This document shows, in pieces, positions 16,355-25,079 of a DNA stretch of 64,000 nucleotides. The first letter of the stretch is position 1; each line of letters begins with the position of its first letter. The notes below the pieces were generated by a model. The model saw nothing but the letters and a program-made list of their open reading frames with translations, was not told the origin of the DNA and did no database searches. The DNA is from Bacteroidaceae bacterium (GTDB taxonomy: Bacteria; Bacteroidota; Bacteroidia; Bacteroidales; Bacteroidaceae): contig JAFZSA010000005.1 of the NCBI GenBank assembly GCA_017619585.1, forward strand, positions 1 through 64,000, written 5' to 3'. The position numbers and the translations under genes are program-made.

Positions 16355-17347
16355 ATGCCAAAAAATGACGATAGTCCTGCCTGTATTGATATTAGGGAGG
16401 ACAACCTGTTGGCATTGTCGGCAGAGGTGCTAAATACACTTTTGCGTGACCACACCACAGGCAAAAACATCTTCTGGGCTACTCATGATTATGAGTCGCT
16501 TGGAAGTGAATACGATTACCATTCCCAAATTCTGCCAGAATTGATTACTGGTGAACACGGAATGGTTATCCGTCCTCGTGTGCTTAAATCAAAAGAAAAG
16601 CAAACAGACAGATCCAAAGATATGGCGGAGGTGTTTACTCCATCTTGGGTCTGTAATGCACAGAATAATCTTGTAGATGAAGCATGGTTTGGTAGAAAAG
16701 ATGTCTTCAATATTGAGGACTCTACAACTCATACTTGGCAAGCCAATCCCGACAAAATAACATTTCCCAAAGACAAAACTTGGAAAGACTATGTTCGTGC
16801 CACTCGCATGGAAATGACTTGTGGTGAGGCTCCTTATCTTGTTAGCCGCTATGATGCCACAACTGGAGAACCTATTCCTATTGAACAACGAATAGGCCTG
16901 CTCGACAGGAAATTACGTATCATCAGCGAAAATGTGGATGTCAGCGGCGAATGGCTTGAATGGGCACAAACGGCCTACATGCACATTTATGGTTATGAGT
17001 GGCAAGGCGACAATCTCCTTCTTGCTCGCGAAGCTTTACTGTGGACTTTCATCGAATATTATCAGGCGAAGTTCGGCAAGGCTCCGCTCTTGAAATCCAT
17101 CAACTATATAGCATATATCATCTCTTGGAACCTTTGGCAAATGGATGGTCTGAAAGGGGTCGTGCCTGACAGTTGCAAGAATGGAGTGATAAAAAAAGTA
17201 CAGACGCTTTTTGGCGAAGAAGATGAAGTGGTGAACTGCATAGGATGTCAGCAAGAGGAAATCCGCAGGCACAATGGCACATACTGCCTCATTCGCGACT
17301 GGCCAAATGACAAGAAGAAAATCCGATTCATAGACCTTATCAAATAA
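16355..17347 (+). CDS. methyltransferase-like subunit of a restriction-modification-like system
   Basis: 330 residues. Three features resemble N6-adenine methyltransferases: a motif-X-like MAEVFTPSWVCN (90-101), a motif-I-like EMTCGEAPYLVSRYD (153-167) and a motif-II-like IYGYEWQGDNLLLAR (211-225). A conserved-looking IISWNLWQMDGL follows (255-266), and a Cys pair CIGC (295-298). No NPPY/DPPY catalytic motif IV is present, so it cannot be a complete methylase alone. The helicase-methylase gene follows after 6 nt, implying one operon and one complex. Similar proteins are often labelled restriction endonuclease subunit M. Confidence 0.75.
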   Translation: MPKNDDSPACIDIREDNLLALSAEVLNTLLRDHTTGKNIFWATHDYESLGSEYDYHSQILPELITGEHGMVIRPRVLKSKEKQTDRSKDMAEVFTPSWVCNAQNNLVDEAWFGRKDVFNIEDSTTHTWQANPDKITFPKDKTWKDYVRATRMEMTCGEAPYLVSRYDATTGEPIPIEQRIGLLDRKLRIISENVDVSGEWLEWAQTAYMHIYGYEWQGDNLLLAREALLWTFIEYYQAKFGKAPLLKSINYIAYIISWNLWQMDGLKGVVPDSCKNGVIKKVQTLFGEEDEVVNCIGCQQEEIRRHNGTYCLIRDWPNDKKKIRFIDLIK

Positions 17348-17353
17348 TACCTT

Positions 17354-20300
17354 ATGGCAACATTTGAATCTTCACTAAAGTCAAAACTGATTTATGTTTT
17401 TGCCATCAATGATGAGCAACATAAAGACTGCCTGAAAATTGGCGAAACCACTATCGACGAAGATGATGGAAGCAACCTTTTCCAGAATACAGACGCTTTG
17501 AAGGAAGCGGCTCACAAGCGTATTCGCCAATACACCAAGACAGCAGGCATCGCCTATCAGTTGCTTTATACAGAGATTAGCATCTTTGTGCAAAGTGGCA
17601 TGATAATGACCTTCAACGACAAGCAAGTACACAAAGTCTTGGAGCGAAGCGGCGTCAAAAAGAAAGAATTTGCAGGAGTGAAAGGGGCCGACGAATGGTA
17701 TTGCTGCGACTTGGAAACAGTAAAGAAAGCCATTACTGCCGTAAAGAAGGGTGAAACAAGCCTGCATCCCTCAGATGTTACACAAGGGCAGACTCCTATT
17801 ATATTCCGACCAGAACAGCAGGAAGCCATCGACAAGACTCGCAAACGCTTCCAGAGAGGCAACAAAATGCTTTGGAATGCAAAGATGCGATTCGGTAAGA
17901 CGCTCTCTGCCCTTCAGGTCGTAAAGGAAGAAGGGTTTGTCCGTACCTTAATACTTACACATCGACCAGTAGTGGATAAGGGCTGGTTCGAGGACTTCGG
18001 CAAGATCTTCTACGATAGCAAGAACTATCATTATGGTTCGAAAGGAAACGGTGAGTTGTTCGGGAAACTTGAACAATTGGCTAAAAAAGGTGCAAAATAC
18101 GTTTACTTTGCTTCCATGCAAGACCTTCGAGGCTCTGAACAGGTTGGTGGAAAGTTTGACAAGAACAATGAACTGTTCAAGGCAAAATGGGACTTGGTGA
18201 TTGTTGACGAAGCCCACGAAGGCACAAAGACAGAACTGGGACAGAATGTCTTGAAGGAACTCATAAAGCAGGATACGAAAGTCCTGCAACTTTCGGGCAC
18301 TCCTTTCAATCTCTTCGATGATTACAGCGAAGAAGAGATTTTCACTTGGGATTATGTGATGGAGCAAAAAGCAAAGCAGGCTTGGGATGTGGACAATCCC
18401 TACGCCCCCAATCCTTATGCCTCCTTGCCTGCCATCAATATCTATACATACGACCTCGGCACATTGATGTCTGAATATGTGGAAGATGAAAAGGCTTTCA
18501 ACTTCCGAGAATTCTTCCGTACAAAAGAAGATGAATCTTTTATTCACGATAAAGATGTTGACAGATTCCTAACTCTTCTTTGCAAAGAGGATAAAGGCTG
18601 TCTCTATCCCTATACAAACGATACTTTCCGTCGCATCTTCCGCCATACTTTGTGGGTAGTGCCTGGAGTGAAGTCAGCTCGTGCCCTAAGTGCAAAATTG
18701 AAGGCGCATCCAGTCTTCGGGATGTTCCAGATAGTCAATGTTGCTGGCAACGGAGATGAAGATGAAGAGAATACAGAGGCCCTGAAGATGGTAAATACAG
18801 CTATAGGCGAAGACCCAGACGAGACCTACACCATCACTCTTTCTTGCGGACGTCTGACAACTGGTGTCAGCATCAAGCCTTGGACGGCAGTATTCATGAT
18901 GGCTGGTTCGTTCAGCACTTCTGCTGCCCAATATATGCAGACCATCTTCCGAGTGCAAACGCCTTTCACCAATCATGGCCGAATGAAAGAGCAATGTTAC
19001 GCTTTCGACTTTGCACCAGACAGGACTTTGCGAGTATTGGCAGAAACTGCCAAAGTGAGCACAAAGGCAGGCAAGCAATCAGATGAAGACCGAAGGGTTT
19101 TAGGCGACTTCCTGAACTTCTGTCCTATCATCAGCATCGAAGGCTCACAGATGAAACCGTATGATGTTGACAAGATGATGAAGCAATTGAAGAGAGCGCA
19201 GATAGAAAAAGTGGTACAATGTGGCTTTGAGGACGGAGCACTCTATAACGACGAACTCCTGAAACTGACAGATATCGAGCTGAAGGAGTTCGAAGACCTG
19301 AAAAAAGTTATCGGGCAGACAAAGGCTATGGCAAAGTCGGGCGACATTGATGTTAACAATCAGGGCTTTACCCAAGAGCAATATGAAGAAAAGGAGCGGC
19401 TCGAAAAGAAGAAAAAGAAAGACCTGACACCAGAGGAAAAGGCAAGATTGGAGGAACTGAAGGCGATGAGCAACCAAAGGCGTAATGCCATCAGCATACT
19501 TCGGGGTATCTCTATTCGTATGCCTTTGCTCATTTATGGGGCAGAGTTGAAAGATGAAAAGCAACTTACTATTGACAATTTTGCTTCCTTAATTGATGAT
19601 CAGTCGTGGGAAGAGTTTATGCCTAAGGGCGTTGACAAAGAGAAGTTCGAAAAGTTCAAGAAATACTACGACCCCGACATCTTCCGTGAAGCAGGCAAGC
19701 GCATTCGTGAAATGGCAAGAGCCGCAGACAAATTCACAATCGAGGAACGCATAGAACGCATTTCTGCCATCTTCAATACTTTCCGCAATCCTGACAAGGA
19801 AACTGTCCTGACTCCTTGGAGAGTAGTGAACATGCATATGAGCGATTGTCTGGGAGGCTGGTGTTTTTATGATGAGGAATTCAAACAACCGCTATCAGAG
19901 CCTCGCTTTGTTGACCAGGGAAAAGTAACTAAAGATGTCTTCCGGCCTGATGCCCACATCCTTGAAATCAATTCCAAGAGTGGTCTCTATCCCCTTTATG
20001 TCGCCTATAATGTCTATCGCAGCCGCCTTGTCGAAGCCAAACAGAAATATGGCGAAGTACCGAACAGCTTTGCCCTCAGTTTGTGGGATGCAACCATAGA
20101 CGACAATATCCTTGTTGTCTGTAAGACACCAATGGCAAAGAGCATCACCAAGCGAACTCTTGCAGGTTTCCGCAATACAAAGGTCAATGCACAATACTAT
20201 CCCAACTTAATTGAAAACATATCAGAGAAACCCGAAGCTGTTGTCAATACATTTAGAGATGGTAAACACTTCTGGAAAATAAATCAAAACGATTATATGA

Positions 20301-21337
20301 AACTCGACGCAATAGTTGGAAATCCACCGTATCAAGAAATAAAATCTTCTGAAAAAAGTACTTCAAACAGGGCATTCGCTTCAGCTCTTTATCCTAGTTT
20401 TATAGACCTTTCTATACGGCTAAATCCTCATTACATTTCTTTTATTACCCCTAGCAGGTGGATGACAAAGCAAGGCCAAGGCATATCTGATGAATGGGTG
20501 GAGAGTATGTTAAAAAAGAATTTCTTTATAAAGATTTTTGATTTCCCTGAGGCGACAGATTGTTTCCCAACTGTAGAAATTAAAGGAGGAGTTAATTATT
20601 TTTTGATATCTCAGCCCTATAATGGTAAATGTAAATTCTACACTTATCACAAAGGTAATATTAAATGTAAAGAAGATTATTTAGATTCTTTAGGCGCAGG
20701 AATTATTATTAGAGATTCTTTTGCAGAACAAATTATAAAAAAGGTCGTTGCAGTAGAAGATAATTATTATCTAAATAAGTCATTTTCCTCAATTGTTAGT
20801 CCTAAGCATTACTTTGACAGAGATAATCAACTTAACTCTAATTGGCGTGGTTATGTTACTCATAGAGACGATAAACATCCAATAAAATATTACCTTAATA
20901 AAAATCTAGAGAGATGTGGGTATGGTTGGATAACTTTTTCCGACATTCCCAAAGGAAGACAAACTATTGATTTACATAAGGTGTATATTCCTATGGCAGG
21001 AGGAACAGGTAACGATTCTCAAGTACTTGGCATTCCTTTCTATGGTGAGCCTAATAGTGTTTGTTCTTATACTTATCTTGTCATTGGTTATGACTCAAAG
21101 TTGCATAAATTCACAAAAGACGAATGTGAAAACATTATCGGATACATTAAGTCATGCTTCTTTAGATATATGGTATCAATAAAGAAAAAAACTCAAAATA
21201 CTACTCGAGAATTATTTCAATTCGTTCCTCTTCAAGACTTCAGCAAGCCTTGGACAGACGAAGAACTCTACAAGAGATACAATCTGACAGACGACGAAAT
21301 CCAGTTTATCGAGTCAATGATTAAGCCCATGGAATAA
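17354..21337 (+). CDS. GIY-YIG-like / SF2 helicase / Eco57I-type methylase fusion protein
   Basis: 1327 residues. Regions in order: a T5orf172/GIY-YIG-like nuclease candidate (about 12-130; LIYVFAIND, CLKIGETT, AHKRIRQYT, ADEWYCCDL); an SF2 helicase with Walker A KMRFGKT (177-183), DEAH (285-288), LSGTPFN (313-319) and QTIFRVQTP (529-537); a Lys/Glu coiled coil (675-703); a methylase with motif-X-like VLTPWRVVNMHM (818-829), an altered motif I ILEINSKSGLYPL (869-881) and catalytic NPPYQE (990-995); then a probable target-recognition region to about 1280. It resembles type ISP/IIG restriction enzymes but splits methylase functions with the upstream gene. The C-terminal DNA (20270-21195) is much more AT-rich than the rest. 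Confidence 0.8.
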   Translation: MATFESSLKSKLIYVFAINDEQHKDCLKIGETTIDEDDGSNLFQNTDALKEAAHKRIRQYTKTAGIAYQLLYTEISIFVQSGMIMTFNDKQVHKVLERSGVKKKEFAGVKGADEWYCCDLETVKKAITAVKKGETSLHPSDVTQGQTPIIFRPEQQEAIDKTRKRFQRGNKMLWNAKMRFGKTLSALQVVKEEGFVRTLILTHRPVVDKGWFEDFGKIFYDSKNYHYGSKGNGELFGKLEQLAKKGAKYVYFASMQDLRGSEQVGGKFDKNNELFKAKWDLVIVDEAHEGTKTELGQNVLKELIKQDTKVLQLSGTPFNLFDDYSEEEIFTWDYVMEQKAKQAWDVDNPYAPNPYASLPAINIYTYDLGTLMSEYVEDEKAFNFREFFRTKEDESFIHDKDVDRFLTLLCKEDKGCLYPYTNDTFRRIFRHTLWVVPGVKSARALSAKLKAHPVFGMFQIVNVAGNGDEDEENTEALKMVNTAIGEDPDETYTITLSCGRLTTGVSIKPWTAVFMMAGSFSTSAAQYMQTIFRVQTPFTNHGRMKEQCYAFDFAPDRTLRVLAETAKVSTKAGKQSDEDRRVLGDFLNFCPIISIEGSQMKPYDVDKMMKQLKRAQIEKVVQCGFEDGALYNDELLKLTDIELKEFEDLKKVIGQTKAMAKSGDIDVNNQGFTQEQYEEKERLEKKKKKDLTPEEKARLEELKAMSNQRRNAISILRGISIRMPLLIYGAELKDEKQLTIDNFASLIDDQSWEEFMPKGVDKEKFEKFKKYYDPDIFREAGKRIREMARAADKFTIEERIERISAIFNTFRNPDKETVLTPWRVVNMHMSDCLGGWCFYDEEFKQPLSEPRFVDQGKVTKDVFRPDAHILEINSKSGLYPLYVAYNVYRSRLVEAKQKYGEVPNSFALSLWDATIDDNILVVCKTPMAKSITKRTLAGFRNTKVNAQYYPNLIENISEKPEAVVNTFRDGKHFWKINQNDYMKLDAIVGNPPYQEIKSSEKSTSNRAFASALYPSFIDLSIRLNPHYISFITPSRWMTKQGQGISDEWVESMLKKNFFIKIFDFPEATDCFPTVEIKGGVNYFLISQPYNGKCKFYTYHKGNIKCKEDYLDSLGAGIIIRDSFAEQIIKKVVAVEDNYYLNKSFSSIVSPKHYFDRDNQLNSNWRGYVTHRDDKHPIKYYLNKNLERCGYGWITFSDIPKGRQTIDLHKVYIPMAGGTGNDSQVLGIPFYGEPNSVCSYTYLVIGYDSKLHKFTKDECENIIGYIKSCFFRYMVSIKKKTQNTTRELFQFVPLQDFSKPWTDEELYKRYNLTDDEIQFIESMIKPME

Positions 21338-21363
21338 ATCTGATTAGAAAATTGTGGTAAATA

Positions 21364-21395
21364 TTTGGCATTAAGTTCACTTCCTCATATCTTTG
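21364..21395 (+). promoter_or_regulatory. promoter of the coupled small-protein pair
   Basis: TTTG at 21364-21367 and TATCTTTG at 21388-21395, 20 bp apart, match the Bacteroidetes promoter closely. The ATG is at 21421, so this pair is transcribed independently of the restriction-like genes. Confidence 0.7.
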
Positions 21396-21420
21396 CAGAG
21401 TTAATACCATAATTGCTGAC

Positions 21421-21765
21421 ATGTCCCAAGAAAAGTTTCGGATTATAAAGATTAATGCAGGAGAAGGCAAAACCTTTGAGGAGATTGTGCATACAGAACC
21501 GCCGCATTTCCACTTCCAGATTCTTCGCCCTGACAGCGAGGAACAGAGAGAAAAGGCTATTTCCTATTTTAAGGAACATAACAAGATATATTCATGCTTC
21601 ATGTTTACTCCGGAAATCCTGCTCTATCTTGGCTGCACGGAAACAATATATATAAGGTCTAAGATGGCTGACTTTGAAACAGATCAGTTGAAACAGATAT
21701 TAAACGAAGTTACATTGTGGTTCCGTGCTCATATTAATGATAAAGGAGAGGAAAAAGATATATGA
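21421..21765 (+). CDS. unknown 114-residue protein, first gene of a coupled pair
   Basis: 114 residues, predicted soluble, mixed alpha/beta, with an N-terminal FRIIKINAGEGKTFEEIV and a helical C-terminus ending in EEKDI. No family is recognised. Its stop (TGA 21763-21765) overlaps the ATG of the next small gene (ATGA), so the two are translationally coupled and probably work together. It has its own promoter and lies 83 nt after the restriction-like gene, within the island. Confidence 0.7.
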   Translation: MSQEKFRIIKINAGEGKTFEEIVHTEPPHFHFQILRPDSEEQREKAISYFKEHNKIYSCFMFTPEILLYLGCTETIYIRSKMADFETDQLKQILNEVTLWFRAHINDKGEEKDI

Positions 21766-21926
21766 CAGGAAACCCACTTTGGGATTTTATTGCTTTCGAT
21801 CAGTTGTTTAACAACAATGGCAGTTCATCTGGCGGAGGTGAGGGAGATGATGATAATAATAAATGGGTTACCATCATTACCATTATTATCTTTATCATCA
21901 TATTTGTTTGTATCTATGCCTGTTAA
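21762..21926 (+). CDS. unknown 54-residue single-pass membrane protein
   Basis: 54 residues: an N-terminal segment (MTGNPLWDFIAFDQLFNNNG), a Ser/Gly then acidic linker (SSSGGGEGDDDNN), and one very hydrophobic Ile-rich helix (about 36-53: VTIITIIIFIIIFVCIYA) ending at the C-terminus. The ATG overlaps the previous stop by 4 nt. The layout resembles a C-tail-anchored peptide. No family is recognised; a membrane-acting partner of the 114-residue protein is a guess from context. Confidence 0.65.
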   Translation: MTGNPLWDFIAFDQLFNNNGSSSGGGEGDDDNNKWVTIITIIIFIIIFVCIYAC

Positions 21927-22136
21927 ATTATAATACATGCGGAAGGGTAGTATAATTAAGGTTAGAAGCAGAGAAGTAGCTTGATTTTTGTGCATAAATA
22001 GGTTGTTTCTTTTATCCGGTTAGTTTGCACACTGAATAAATTGTATTCTGCGTGAATTAGGCGTAAAGTAGGTGCAATGACATTGCGCCGAAACGGAAGA
22101 GGAGGTAGAGGTGGGGCAAGAGCGCCGAAATGGAAG

Positions 22137-23255
22137 TTATAGAGACAATTGATTGCAGATTTCTTCCGCCATAGCATTGAGTGCAACACAATCCCCGCGA
22201 CTAATGTGACGTTTGTTGGCATCATACAGCCATGGACTAAGAATAAGCACACGTCCTGAAGCACAGGCATCAAAAAGGATGTCCGATGGCTTATAATACT
22301 CTCGGAAACCATTGTCCGCGAGGAGAATGAACGGTAGTTGTTCACGCAGCAAAACCTGCATTACCTGTTTCTCCTGCCTAGAGATGAAAGGCGATACCAT
22401 TACCACGCCCTTGCGTGCTTTCAATACGCATGAATTCATGTAATCACGCAGATTTGTGTCATTCCCAAGCTCTGCAGCCTTTACCATCTTTTGGCGCACA
22501 TGTACAGGGGCAAAATGTTCGCTTAATAGTATTGTGCTATTTCCCACTCCGTCATATTTGCGTTCACCTATTGCTAAACCCCTTTGTACGCGGAAGAAGC
22601 CTGGCTTTAGACGCTTAGTGGCCAGGCGCTGTGGGTTCATGTCTATATAGCGGATAGTATTGGGAAGTTGGGTGCTATGCCCCATTGGGCGGATAAAAGG
22701 CATCTCTGAAAATACTGGCGGAAGCTGGTAATAGGCTTCATCGCCCATCTGCTTGCGCAATGTGTCAGAAAAGGCTTTGAGCCGGTCTGTTTCTTCTCTA
22801 AGGTTGGGCCTGGCATTGGGGGCTTCTTGGTTCTTCCTCCGAATGACATTCGGAGCAATGGAAGAAGACGATGCAATGGAAGAAGACGATGCAATGGAAG
22901 AAGAATAAGCACGTCCCAGCTTTTTGGAGGCTTGCCAGAAACCTCGCACTAAGGCTCCAATGCCTGTGGGCATAGTGTGCCTTACATACAGCACTGCATG
23001 CAAATGGTCAGGCATTAGGCAAAAATGCAACACTTGTACTTCGGGGTGGTGATGTGGAATGCTTAACAGGCAATCTATTAATGCATTTCCCAAAGTTGTA
23101 CGTACTACCTTGGCTGTAGTGGGATCATTATTTGTGACGGAGAGTGTACCCAGCAAGGGTTGACGGTCGGTAATTGTTAGGGTGATATGATATAGGCCAA
23201 TTCCTTTCCATGTTGTGCCTGGCTCTTGCCATTTCCATTTCTCTTGCTCTGCCAT
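22137..23255 (-). CDS. REP-associated-type (Y1/HUH) transposase with a Rossmann-like C-terminal domain
   Basis: 372 residues. The Y1 HUH core shows HFCLMPDHLHAVLYV with the two metal His at 84 and 86, and RYIDMNPQR with the probable nucleophile Tyr203. The low-complexity SSSIASSSSIASSSSIA (118-134) is encoded by tandem repeats at 22855-22905. Residues about 280-372 (GVVMVSPFISRQEKQVMQ, then LADNGFREYYKPSDILFD) form an extra domain that looks DprA/Rossmann-like. The frame is open from a TTG at 23279, but that overlaps the -7 element TAACTTTG (23277-23284), so the ATG at 23255 is used. Such enzymes act on dispersed palindromes. Confidence 0.82.
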   Translation of the reverse strand: MAEQEKWKWQEPGTTWKGIGLYHITLTITDRQPLLGTLSVTNNDPTTAKVVRTTLGNALIDCLLSIPHHHPEVQVLHFCLMPDHLHAVLYVRHTMPTGIGALVRGFWQASKKLGRAYSSSIASSSSIASSSSIAPNVIRRKNQEAPNARPNLREETDRLKAFSDTLRKQMGDEAYYQLPPVFSEMPFIRPMGHSTQLPNTIRYIDMNPQRLATKRLKPGFFRVQRGLAIGERKYDGVGNSTILLSEHFAPVHVRQKMVKAAELGNDTNLRDYMNSCVLKARKGVVMVSPFISRQEKQVMQVLLREQLPFILLADNGFREYYKPSDILFDACASGRVLILSPWLYDANKRHISRGDCVALNAMAEEICNQLSL

Positions 23256-23276
23256 CTGTCTTTGTATTGTCAATAG

Positions 23277-23284
23277 CAAAGTTA
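23277..23284 (-). promoter_or_regulatory. -7 element of the HUH transposase gene
   Basis: TAACTTTG on the minus strand, 21 nt upstream of the ATG at 23255. A second, plus-strand element TAACTTTG lies at 23317-23324 in front of the truncated Vsr-like start. Confidence 0.6.
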
Positions 23285-23349
23285 CAATTTATTTTTCGAT
23301 TTCACGATTATTTGTTTAACTTTGTAGCTGAATAGTGAATTAAGAGGCT

Positions 23350-23409
23350 ATGGACAAACTCACTCCCCAACAACGACACAAGAGCATGGCAGCAACCGGA
23401 AGAGGATAA
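23350..23409 (+). pseudogene. possible truncated Vsr-like endonuclease start
   Basis: A promoter element TAACTTTG (23317-23324) is followed by an ATG and MDKLTPQQRHKSMAATGRG, then a stop. The first 14 residues resemble the N-terminus of very-short-patch repair (Vsr) endonucleases (MDKLTPEQRHKCM type). The rest of such a gene is absent. Vsr genes usually accompany cytosine methylases, so this may be a relic of another restriction module at the island edge. Confidence 0.4.
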
Positions 23410-23464
23410 TGGCCTGCTAATGGCTGCAGAGGAAGAAGAGAAGTATAACGGAGAAATAGCAATA

Positions 23465-23520
23465 CGCCGTTTCTCGGAGAGTGAAACGGCGTTTCGCTGA
23501 TAGTAACATGCCGTTTCTCT
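23465..23520. repeat. GCCGTTTCTC repeat cluster, also found at 51610-51655
   Basis: GCCGTTTCTC and the inverted GAAACGGC recur here. The 24-bp string at 23497-23520 (CTGATAGTAACATG then CCGTTTCTCT) is identical at 51620-51643, 28 kb away. Confidence 0.75.
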
Positions 23521-23540
23521 TGTGGAAGCTGGAAGGTATG

Positions 23541-23575
23541 AAAAAAGGCTGCGAAGATGTATTCGCAGCCTTTTT
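23541..23575. terminator. bidirectional terminator after asnS
   Basis: GGCTGCGAA (23547-23555) pairs with TTCGCAGCC (23562-23570), extended by AAAAA/TTTTT. The A and T tracts allow termination on both strands; it ends the minus-strand asnS transcript. Confidence 0.85.
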
Positions 23576-23609
23576 CTTATAATGTATATATCCTTTGTCT
23601 TTTTCCTTC

Positions 23610-25049
23610 TTAGAACTCTGCGTTCTTGGGAGTACGTGGGAAGGGGATAACGTCACGGATGTTCTGCATACCGGTAACGAAGAGGATAAGACGCTCGAAG
23701 CCCAAACCGAAACCTGCATGGGGGCAGCTTCCGTACTTGCGAGTGTCAAGGTACCACCAAAGGTGGGTCATATCCATATCACGGCGCTGAACCTCGGCCA
23801 TGAGCTTGTCATAGCTAGCCTCACGAACACTACCGCCAATAATCTCACCAATAGAGGGGAACAGCACGTCTGTACCCTGCATGGTAGGACCAGGAGCTAC
23901 GCAACCTTTGTAACCTACTGAACCGCCTTCGGGGGTTGCAGGGTTCTGCTTCATATAGAATGACTTGATGGCTGTGGGATAGTCGGTCATGATGACAGGC
24001 TTCTTGAAGTGCTCCTCAACCAGGTAACGCTCGTGCTCGCTGGCCAGGTCGTCGCCCCAGTTGCAGGGGAACTCAAACTTCTTGCCGTTCTTGATAGCTT
24101 CCTGCAGGATGTTAATACCCTCTGTATAGGGCAGACGAACGAAGGTTTCCTTCAGTACGCCTTCCAAACGCTCTATGAGGGTCTTGTCTATCATCTTGTT
24201 CAGGAACTCAAGGTCGTCCTTGCAGTTATCCAAAGCCCACTTCACGCAGTACTTGATGAAGTCCTCTTCCAGGTCCATCAGCTCTTCCTGATCCAGGAAG
24301 GCAACCTCGGGTTCTACCATCCAGAACTCTGCCAGATGGCGAGGTGTATTACTGTTCTCGGCACGGAAAGTAGGACCGAAGGTATAGATGGCACCCAGAG
24401 CGGTAGCACCTAACTCACCCTCCAACTGACCGCTAACGGTAAGTGAAGTCTGCTCGCCAAAGAAGTCATCATCATAGATGATCTTGCCCTGCTCGTCCTT
24501 CTTCAGGTCATAGAGGTTCTTGGTAGTTACCTGGAACATATTTCCGGCACCCTCGCAGTCAGAGGCTGTGATAAGGGGTGTGTGGAAGTAGAAGTATCCG
24601 TGCTGGTGGAAATAAGTATGGATAGCCATTGCCATGTTGTGGCGGATACGCAGTATTGCACCAAAGGTATTGGTACGGGGACGCAGGTGAGCTACAGTAC
24701 GCAGGTATTCCCAGCTGGCACCTTTCTTCTGCAGAGGATAGGTGTTGTCGCAGTCGCCAAGAATCTCAATGGCTGTAGCCTGAATCTCGCTGGTCTGACC
24801 GGCTGCGGGACTCTCTACCAACTTACCCTCTACACTAAGGCAGGCACCTGTAGTGATGCGTTTGATGGTCTCCTCGGGGAAGTTGGCATCATCACCTACA
24901 ATCTGTATGTTCTTGATGGTGCTACCGTCATTCAGGGCAATAAAGAAAATACCTTTACTACCACGCTTTGAGCGCACCCAACCTTTAACGCATATATCTT
25001 CGCCAAAGTTTGTACACTTCAGCGCGTCTATTACTTTTGTACGTTTCAT
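23610..25049 (-). CDS. asnS: asparaginyl-tRNA synthetase
   Basis: 479 residues. A class IIb synthetase with the N-terminal OB-fold anticodon domain ([21 protein letters not shown]), motif 2 [21 protein letters not shown] from about 230 and motif 3 [13 protein letters not shown] near 450. The [12 protein letters not shown] form and overall length fit AsnRS rather than AspRS. A rluB-like gene lies 30 nt upstream, separated by AATTCAT-type repeats. Confidence 0.96.
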   Translation of the reverse strand: MKRTKVIDALKCTNFGEDICVKGWVRSKRGSKGIFFIALNDGSTIKNIQIVGDDANFPEETIKRITTGACLSVEGKLVESPAAGQTSEIQATAIEILGDCDNTYPLQKKGASWEYLRTVAHLRPRTNTFGAILRIRHNMAMAIHTYFHQHGYFYFHTPLITASDCEGAGNMFQVTTKNLYDLKKDEQGKIIYDDDFFGEQTSLTVSGQLEGELGATALGAIYTFGPTFRAENSNTPRHLAEFWMVEPEVAFLDQEELMDLEEDFIKYCVKWALDNCKDDLEFLNKMIDKTLIERLEGVLKETFVRLPYTEGINILQEAIKNGKKFEFPCNWGDDLASEHERYLVEEHFKKPVIMTDYPTAIKSFYMKQNPATPEGGSVGYKGCVAPGPTMQGTDVLFPSIGEIIGGSVREASYDKLMAEVQRRDMDMTHLWWYLDTRKYGSCPHAGFGLGFERLILFVTGMQNIRDVIPFPRTPKNAEF

Positions 25050-25079
25050 AATTATGAACTATGAACTATGAATTATGAA

